Below are positions 4,575 through 6,534 of a stretch of DNA of 6,534 bases, in pieces (position 1 is the stretch's first letter; every line of letters starts with the position of its first letter). The notes under the pieces are model-generated. The model was given only the letters and a program-made list of their open reading frames with translations, made no database searches and was not told the DNA's origin. Both the position numbers and the translations under genes were made by a program. The stretch lies in contig JAYOMI010000148.1 of the NCBI GenBank assembly GCA_038120765.1, forward strand, positions 1 to 6,534, in the 5' to 3' direction. Origin of the DNA: CAXBCP01 sp038120765 (GTDB lineage Bacteria > Pseudomonadota > Alphaproteobacteria > MPNO01 > UBA830).

Positions 4575-6534
4575 CTAGTTCTCCATCACGCTGTCGGGCA
4601 CCGATATCACCAGGCTGCCGCATCCGTCTGACGTCGCCACTGCGCCGGGCGGCAGCACAACCGTCGTGTCATAGGCTTCCAGGATCGCCGGGCCGGTCAC
4701 CGGACCACCGCCGACCACCGTCCGCGCCCGGGTCGGGATCGTCGTGTAATCGCCGACCGATGCAAACCAGACGCTACGCTCCCCGTCCGGGATATCCAGC
4801 GCCACCACATGTTTTTCAACGCCCTCGAACATCAGCCGGTTTTCGCGGATACCGCGGGCCGCCAGCCGGATATTCACCAGCTCCGCCGGCTCGTCGTTGG
4901 TGTAGCCGAAGGTGTCGTTGTAGCTGTTCCGGAACGCGGTCTCGAGCATGTCGAACCCGCCCTGTAAAACCGCTTCAGGATCGAACGGAACCGTCAGCTC
5001 CGAGGACTGCCCCAGATAACGAAGATCGGCCGCGTAGGCGAACGTGATGCGTTCACCGGGAAACCCGTCGGTGCGCAGACGCGTCTCACCATCATCACGA
5101 AGCCCGTCCACCGTCGCCGAGAACGCCGCCCTGTCCATCTTTTCCAAAGGCCCAAGCAGGCTTCGGACGAAATTGTGTTCGACGTCGGATGCCAGCATTC
5201 CGACGGAACAGAACACGCCCGACATCGCCGGTACGATGACCTCCCGGATACCGAGCAGCCCCGCCACCTCGACCGCATGAACCGGCCCGCCGCCGCCGAA
5301 CGCCATCAATCCCATGTCGCGGGCATCGCGTCCCCGCTCCACCGTCACGGAGCGGATCGCCCGCGCCATCGCCACGTTGGCAATCTTACGGATGCCCGAA
5401 GCCGCCTGCACGAGGTCGAGCCCGAGCGGCTCGGCGATATGGGTCATGATCGCCCGTGCCGCCAGGGAGGTATCGATCTCGAGGCTACCGCCCGCGAGAC
5501 CCGCAGGGTTCAGATAGCCGAGCACGACGTTCGCATCCGTGACGGTCGGCCTGTCATTGCCGCGGCCGTAACAGGCGGGCCCCGGGTCCGCGCCGGCCGA
5601 AACCGGACCGACCTGCAATAGACCGCCATCGTCGACCCACGCGATAGACCCGCCGCCAGCGCCGACTTCCGCGATGTCGATCGCCGGTACTTTCAGCATA
5701 TAGCCGCCGCCCTTGATAAAACGGCTGGGCGTCGAGATACCGTCGCGGAATTCATATTCCGATGTCATCATCGGCTCGACGCCCTCGATAATGGAGGCCT
5801 TCGCGGTCGTGCCGCCCATGTCGAATGCGATCGCATCGGGCCGGCCGTTGGCGCGGCCAAGCCGTGCGGCCCCCATCACGCCGCCCGCGGGACCGGACCC
5901 GACGGCGAAAACCGGAATCTCGCTCGCCGTCTCGACGCGCATCATCCCGCCGGAGGACGCCACCACCAGCAGCGGCGCAGTCATGCCCGCCTCGCCGAGA
6001 TTGCGGGTCAGATTGGCAAGATAGCGGCGCATTTCAACCAGCAGGTAGGCGTTTACGACGGTCGTCGAGGTGCGTTCGTATTCCTTCATTTCCGGCAGGA
6101 CGTCGCAGGACGCGGTGACCAGAAATTGCGGGAAATTTTCCGCCAGAATCTCCGCGGTACGCCGCTCATGCGCGGCGTTGAAGCAGGAATTGATGTAGCA
6201 GATCGCCACCGCCTCGATACCCTCGTCCACAAGGCGCTGACCGGCAGCGATGACCTCGGCGTCGACAAGCGGCCGCACAACGCTGCCATCCGCGCCCATC
6301 CGTTCGCCGACCTCAAGCCGGTGGCGGCGCGGCACCAGCGGTTCGGGTTTTTCCCAGGTCAGGTCGAACATTGTCGGCGTGCGGATCCGGCCGATCTCCA
6401 GGACATCGCGAAACCCCTGCGTCGTGATCAGGCCCGTCTTTGCGCCACTTTTCTGGAGGATGGTGTTGGAGCCGACGGTGGTGCCATGCACCACTTCGCG
6501 CACATCCGACAGCGACGCGCCCACGTCCTTCAGC
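4575..6534 (-). CDS. hyuA: Hydantoinase A/oxoprolinase family protein (HyuA), 5' partial
   Basis: This is the ATP-binding alpha subunit partnering HyuB. The frame is open to the right edge: the GTG at 6524 is preceded in frame by Leu-Lys-Asp, so it is an internal Val. The true N-terminus, including the first phosphate motif (usually G.D.GGT.TD), lies outside the window. From 6524, residues 11-22 (VVHGTTVGSNTI) are the conserved segment after that missing motif. Residues 189-195 (ASSGGMM), 209-216 (GSGPAGGV) and 234-242 (FDMGGTTAK, second phosphate motif of the ASKHA-like fold) follow. VGAGGGSIAWVD (287-298), SAGADPGPACYGRG (309-322) with PTVTDANV, AFGGGGPVHA (408-417) and RYLGQSSEL (502-510) complete the family signature. 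About 650 of an expected 690-720 residues are present. It is followed after one base by hyuB. The family is certain; the substrate (hydantoin-like, oxoproline-like, lactam or ketone) is not determined by the sequence. Confidence 0.94.
   Translation of the reverse strand, partial: LKDVGASLSDVREVVHGTTVGSNTILQKSGAKTGLITTQGFRDVLEIGRIRTPTMFDLTWEKPEPLVPRRHRLEVGERMGADGSVVRPLVDAEVIAAGQRLVDEGIEAVAICYINSCFNAAHERRTAEILAENFPQFLVTASCDVLPEMKEYERTSTTVVNAYLLVEMRRYLANLTRNLGEAGMTAPLLVVASSGGMMRVETASEIPVFAVGSGPAGGVMGAARLGRANGRPDAIAFDMGGTTAKASIIEGVEPMMTSEYEFRDGISTPSRFIKGGGYMLKVPAIDIAEVGAGGGSIAWVDDGGLLQVGPVSAGADPGPACYGRGNDRPTVTDANVVLGYLNPAGLAGGSLEIDTSLAARAIMTHIAEPLGLDLVQAASGIRKIANVAMARAIRSVTVERGRDARDMGLMAFGGGGPVHAVEVAGLLGIREVIVPAMSGVFCSVGMLASDVEHNFVRSLLGPLEKMDRAAFSATVDGLRDDGETRLRTDGFPGERITFAYAADLRYLGQSSELTVPFDPEAVLQGGFDMLETAFRNSYNDTFGYTNDEPAELVNIRLAARGIRENRLMFEGVEKHVVALDIPDGERSVWFASVGDYTTIPTRARTVVGGGPVTGPAILEAYDTTVVLPPGAVATSDGCGSLVISVPDSVMEN
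4581..4584 (-). promoter_or_regulatory. hyuB: Ribosome binding site of hyuB within the 3' end of hyuA
   Basis: GGAG on the minus strand is formed by the penultimate codons of hyuA (ATG-GAG) and sits seven bases before the hyuB ATG. With the TAG-G-ATG junction, ribosomes ending hyuA would be placed to restart on hyuB, favouring equal subunit amounts. Confidence 0.7.

Noticed and set aside
1..6534. Search for CRISPR arrays, insertion sequences, tRNA/rRNA genes, attachment sites or a new multi-gene system
   Set aside because: No spaced repeats, terminal inverted repeats, transposase motifs or RNA gene signatures were seen; the genes belong to well-known families and to separate transcription units.

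Overview
The window is a GC-rich stretch with the gene content of an environmental Proteobacterium, most likely an alphaproteobacterium. This rests on the high GC, the short alphaproteobacterial-style CspA, the HyuA/HyuB pair, a TauD-type dioxygenase and a UspA protein of the 'SSHDPG...LLGSVAARVVRH' type. It looks like draft or metagenome-assembled DNA, because ten N lie inside one gene. I cannot assign a genus.

Layout, left to right: (i) the 3' part of a SAM-dependent methyltransferase-like gene on +, open at the left edge, whose reading frame does not stop where the family ends but runs on antisense to the next gene; (ii) a single-domain UspA-type universal stress gene on -, convergent with (i); (iii) a 140-bp divergent control region carrying a perfect FNR/FixK-type box (TTGAT-N4-ATCAA) placed for activation of the stress gene, and a separate promoter-like pair that would start the dioxygenase mRNA at or next to its ATG; (iv) a TauD/TfdA-family Fe(II)/2-oxoglutarate dioxygenase on +, interrupted by the N gap but in frame across it; (v) a 210-bp spacer that includes a hairpin in the probable leader of the following gene; (vi) a 69-residue cold-shock protein on + with a strong intrinsic terminator; (vii) a hyuA-hyuB operon on -, convergent with the cold-shock gene, with hyuA running off the right edge.

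The genes do not form one pathway. HyuA and HyuB almost certainly form one enzyme, an ATP-dependent cyclic-amide hydrolase or carboxylase-type complex, and are translationally coupled. The dioxygenase and the stress protein share only a control region. It is notable that an oxygen-consuming enzyme and a probable low-oxygen stress gene diverge from a stretch with an FNR-type site. The cold-shock gene is a stand-alone unit.

I did not find a new multi-gene defence, mobile or biosynthetic system, and there are no CRISPR arrays, insertion sequences, tRNAs or rRNAs. The points most worth a second look are the FNR-type box, the possible leaderless dioxygenase mRNA, the abnormal end and altered SAM-binding loop of the methyltransferase, and the hairpin in the cold-shock leader.
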